The position numbers and the translations under genes are program-made. Below, piece after piece: positions 61,898 to 64,000 of a DNA stretch of 64,000 nt. The notes beneath the pieces are model-generated. The model searched no databases. It saw nothing but the letters and a program-made list of their open reading frames with translations, and was not told where the DNA came from. Position 1 is the stretch's first letter. Every line of letters begins with the position of its first letter. The DNA lies in contig NZ_BLJO01000012.1 of the NCBI RefSeq assembly GCF_009932555.1, positions 1-64,000 of the forward strand, written 5' to 3'. The stretch is from Steroidobacter agaridevorans. Its GTDB lineage: Bacteria; Pseudomonadota; Gammaproteobacteria; Steroidobacterales; Steroidobacteraceae.

Positions 61898-63445
61898 ATG
61901 AGCTCCACTGCGAATGCGGCGGGAATGTCCCGTCAAAGTATCTTTGTGCGCGACTTCACCGCGTCGATCGTGGTGTTTCTGGTGGCGATGCCCTTGTGCA
62001 TGGGCATTGCCATTGCCTCGGGCGTGCCGGCCGAGAAAGGCCTGATCACCGGCATCATCGGCGGCATCATCGTCGGTGCGCTTGCGGGCTCGCCGCTGCA
62101 AGTCAGCGGTCCGGCGGCGGGCCTCGCCGTCATTGTGTTCGAGCTGGTCCGCCAGTACGGCATCGCCGCTCTCGGTCCGATGTTGCTGCTCGCGGGCGGA
62201 TTTCAGTTCATCGCGGGCGCCGCGAAGCTGGGTGGATGGTTTCGCGCCATATCGCCGGCCGTCGTGCACGGCATGCTGGCGGGCATCGGCATTCTGATCT
62301 TCATCGGTCAGTTCCATGTGTTGTTCGGCGATCTGCCCAGGCCGAGCGGCGTGGAGAATCTGCTGGCCATTCCGGTCTCGCTGTTCCGCCTGTTCACCGA
62401 AGCGCACTCCACGGTCAGCGCCTTTGCCGCCGGCCTCATCACGATCGTGTCCATGTTGGCTTGGGAACGCTTCAGGCCTTCGACTCTGCGTCTGATTCCT
62501 GGCGCGCTGGTCGGCGTGACGCTCGCAACGTTGGCTGCGTACTTCCTGCAGCTCGAGCTCACGCGCGTCGATGTTCCTGAATCCATCTTCGCCAGCCTGG
62601 CCTGGCCGGTGCTGGCCGATGTCACCGGCTTGTTGAGCCCGCAGTTCATCGCGACCGCGCTGGCCGTCGCATTCATCGCCAGCGCCGAAACGCTGATCTC
62701 CGCTGCCGCGGTGGATCGTATGCACGATGGTGTGCGCACCGACTACAACAAAGAGCTGCGTGCGCAGGGCATTGGCAACTTTCTGTGCGGAGCCGTCGGC
62801 GCCTTGCCGATGACCGGCGTCATCGTGCGCAGCTCGGCGAACATCCAGGCCGGCGCGATGACTCGTGCGTCCGCCATCCTGCATGGCGTGTGGATCCTCG
62901 CGTTCGTGATGGGGCTGCCCTGGTTGCTGCGTGAGATCCCGATGGCTGCGCTCGCCGGCGTGCTGGTCGTGACCGGCTGGCGCCTGGTGAGCGTGGATCA
63001 TGTGAAGCACCTCTACCATCACTACGGCGTGATGCCGGCGCTGATCTGGGCGAGCACGCTGTTCATGGTGGTCACCACCGATCTGTTGACGGGCGTGCTG
63101 ACCGGCCTGGTGCTGTCGCTGCTCGAGCTCATGCCTCATCTGCGCGATCTGAAACTCGATGTCACTGTCGAGCAAAAGGACGCGCACATCGAGCTGCAGT
63201 TTCGCGGCCGCGCGACGTTCCTGAGCCTGCCGCGGCTCACCAAGATTCTCGACGAGCTGCCGAACGGCGGTCACATCCGTCTGAATCTCGCGGCGCTGAC
63301 GGTACTGGATCACACCTGCGCGGAAGTGCTTGCCGACTGGATTCAGCGCAGCCGCAAAGCCGGCACGCGCGTGGAGCTGGTAGGCACGAACGAAATGCAT
63401 GCCAGCAATCCTCATCGCCGCCTCGCCGAGGCCGCGAGCCTGTGA
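61898..63445 (+). CDS. SulP-family anion transporter with STAS domain, linked to carbonic anhydrase
   Basis: A 515-residue inner-membrane protein. The transport domain (about 15-410, 12-14 helices) begins RDFTASIVVFLVAMPLCMGIAIASGVPAEKGLITGIIGGIIVGALAGSPLQVSGPAAGLAV, the SulP signature. The STAS domain (about 420-510) has FLSLPRLTKILDELPNG and LAALTVLDHTCAEVLADWI. Family members carry sulfate, bicarbonate or dicarboxylates; pairing with carbonic anhydrase favours bicarbonate. Ten bases separate the two genes. Confidence 0.93.
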   Translation: MSSTANAAGMSRQSIFVRDFTASIVVFLVAMPLCMGIAIASGVPAEKGLITGIIGGIIVGALAGSPLQVSGPAAGLAVIVFELVRQYGIAALGPMLLLAGGFQFIAGAAKLGGWFRAISPAVVHGMLAGIGILIFIGQFHVLFGDLPRPSGVENLLAIPVSLFRLFTEAHSTVSAFAAGLITIVSMLAWERFRPSTLRLIPGALVGVTLATLAAYFLQLELTRVDVPESIFASLAWPVLADVTGLLSPQFIATALAVAFIASAETLISAAAVDRMHDGVRTDYNKELRAQGIGNFLCGAVGALPMTGVIVRSSANIQAGAMTRASAILHGVWILAFVMGLPWLLREIPMAALAGVLVVTGWRLVSVDHVKHLYHHYGVMPALIWASTLFMVVTTDLLTGVLTGLVLSLLELMPHLRDLKLDVTVEQKDAHIELQFRGRATFLSLPRLTKILDELPNGGHIRLNLAALTVLDHTCAEVLADWIQRSRKAGTRVELVGTNEMHASNPHRRLAEAASL

Positions 63446-63480
63446 GGCAGCCCATGCCAGCAATTTCAGAGGAGAAGACC

Positions 63481-63750
63481 ATGAAGACGATTCGTTCTCT
63501 CTCAGCGGCTCTGGCCCTTGCGGGTCTGTTCGGTGTGGCTGGCGTGGGCGCCGCCGACGCGAACGAGAGCGCGCCGGCGAATGCCAACTGCCGGCAAGAA
63601 ACCAAGCGCGTCGCGGTGTGGCCGCGAACCGCGCCGAAAGCGCCGGCCATGGCGCGTTTCGAAGATCGCCAGGTGACGGTGTGCGATTCCAAAGCTGCAG
63701 CGAAGCGCCCGGCCGATGAGCAGTTGCAGGCGAAGGACGACGGCAATTAA
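63481..63750 (+). CDS. Small secreted protein, unknown function
   Basis: An 89-residue protein with a signal peptide (about 1-25, ending GAADA). The mature part has two Cys (NANCRQ, TVCDSK) that could form one disulfide and a Pro/Lys-rich middle (WPRTAPKAPAMARF). An AGAGGAGAAGACC site precedes the start. It follows the SulP gene by 35 bases and precedes a lipoprotein gene on the same strand; no family recognised. Confidence 0.65.
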   Translation: MKTIRSLSAALALAGLFGVAGVGAADANESAPANANCRQETKRVAVWPRTAPKAPAMARFEDRQVTVCDSKAAAKRPADEQLQAKDDGN

Positions 63751-63784
63751 CCGCTCGAATTCAAACTCCGACAGGAAACAAACG

Positions 63785-64000
63785 ATGTCTATTCGATTCA
63801 TCGCGGGTGTTGCGCTTGCCGCGTCCACCTTCGGGCTGCTCGGATGCTCGAGCTTTCCCAGTACGTACGGCTTGGACGCGGGCAGCGCGTCGATGGTCCG
63901 TCAGACTTGCAACGAGATCATGGGGCTGCGCACCGGGCCTGAGTTCGAAGCATGCGGCGGCAGCCTCGCCGATACGGTGCGTTCCCTGCAGGACGCCAAT
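63785..64000 (+). CDS. Lipoprotein, truncated by the window end
   Basis: The first 72 codons of an open frame that runs off the window. AGGAAAC precedes the ATG. The start encodes a lipoprotein signal ending LLGC (Cys21), then SSFPSTYGLD. Two further Cys (RQTCNEIM, EACGG) are visible. The full length and family are unknown. It lies 34 bases after the small secreted protein. Confidence 0.6.
   Translation, partial: MSIRFIAGVALAASTFGLLGCSSFPSTYGLDAGSASMVRQTCNEIMGLRTGPEFEACGGSLADTVRSLQDAN

Noticed and set aside
61796-63463. Long minus-strand open frame antisense to SulP and carbonic anhydrase
   Set aside because: Gln/His/Arg-rich shadow without domains; the plus strand has the SulP and STAS signatures.

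Overview
The window is a dense, GC-rich chromosomal segment. Its gene content (HAE1 RND efflux pump, MaeB-type malic enzyme with a phosphotransacetylase tail, FtrA-type regulator, PEP-CTERM protein, sigma-54 two-component genes, SulP plus beta-carbonic anhydrase) suits an aerobic soil or freshwater gammaproteobacterium near the Xanthomonadales/Nevskiales/Steroidobacter group. That placement is inference. No rRNA, tRNA, CRISPR array, transposase or phage structural gene was recognised. Genes are mostly intact, closely packed, and often overlap by 1 to 4 bases.

Layout. 0-2.6 kb: an orphan small membrane protein between two imperfect foldbacks, a four-gene minus-strand XRE module that includes a 38-residue ORF, and a secreted protein. 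2.6-9.1 kb: RND tripartite efflux operon with a divergent TetR gene. 9.1-18.3 kb: duplicated-domain Tat protein with divergent LysR, FucP-type sugar permease, VOC protein, lipoprotein with a methyltransferase fold, exported beta-propeller/amidohydrolase, Gln-rich disordered protein, Dabb protein. 18.3-22.7 kb: MFS permease, FtrA regulator, divergent rhodanese/GNAT, a small membrane protein, VOC, DUF4242. 22.8-30.7 kb: large LuxR-family ATPase regulator, small membrane proteins, MocR regulator, DGPF/YCII protein with an ECF42-type sigma factor, a secreted protein. 30.8-39.6 kb: cytochrome b with a molybdopterin oxidoreductase, PEP-CTERM protein behind a sigma-54-like promoter, extensin-like protein, AraC, a nuclease-helicase of the DinG/XPD class, GNAT and EamA exporter.

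39.7-49.9 kb is a signalling block. On the plus strand lie a triple-receiver hybrid kinase, CheR, a stand-alone CheB domain and a receiver-kinase, all overlapping. Running convergently on the minus strand is an operon of a POTRA/Omp85-like barrel, a periplasmic protein, an NtrY-like kinase and a sigma-54 activator with GAFTGA. This second operon is preceded by a near-consensus -24/-12 promoter with dyads upstream, so it may be a self-amplifying envelope-sensing circuit. It is the most interesting unit in the window.

49.9-64 kb: mannonate dehydratase, its FadR-type regulator and a glutamine amidotransferase, linked by five copies of one operator motif; a PepSY-linked two-component system with TGACG direct repeats between two divergent PepSY genes; malic enzyme; an EnvZ/OmpR-like pair next to carbonic anhydrase and a SulP bicarbonate/sulfate transporter; and a lipoprotein cut by the window end. 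The only gene-free stretch over 300 bases is 32789-33164, which holds the PEP-CTERM promoter region.
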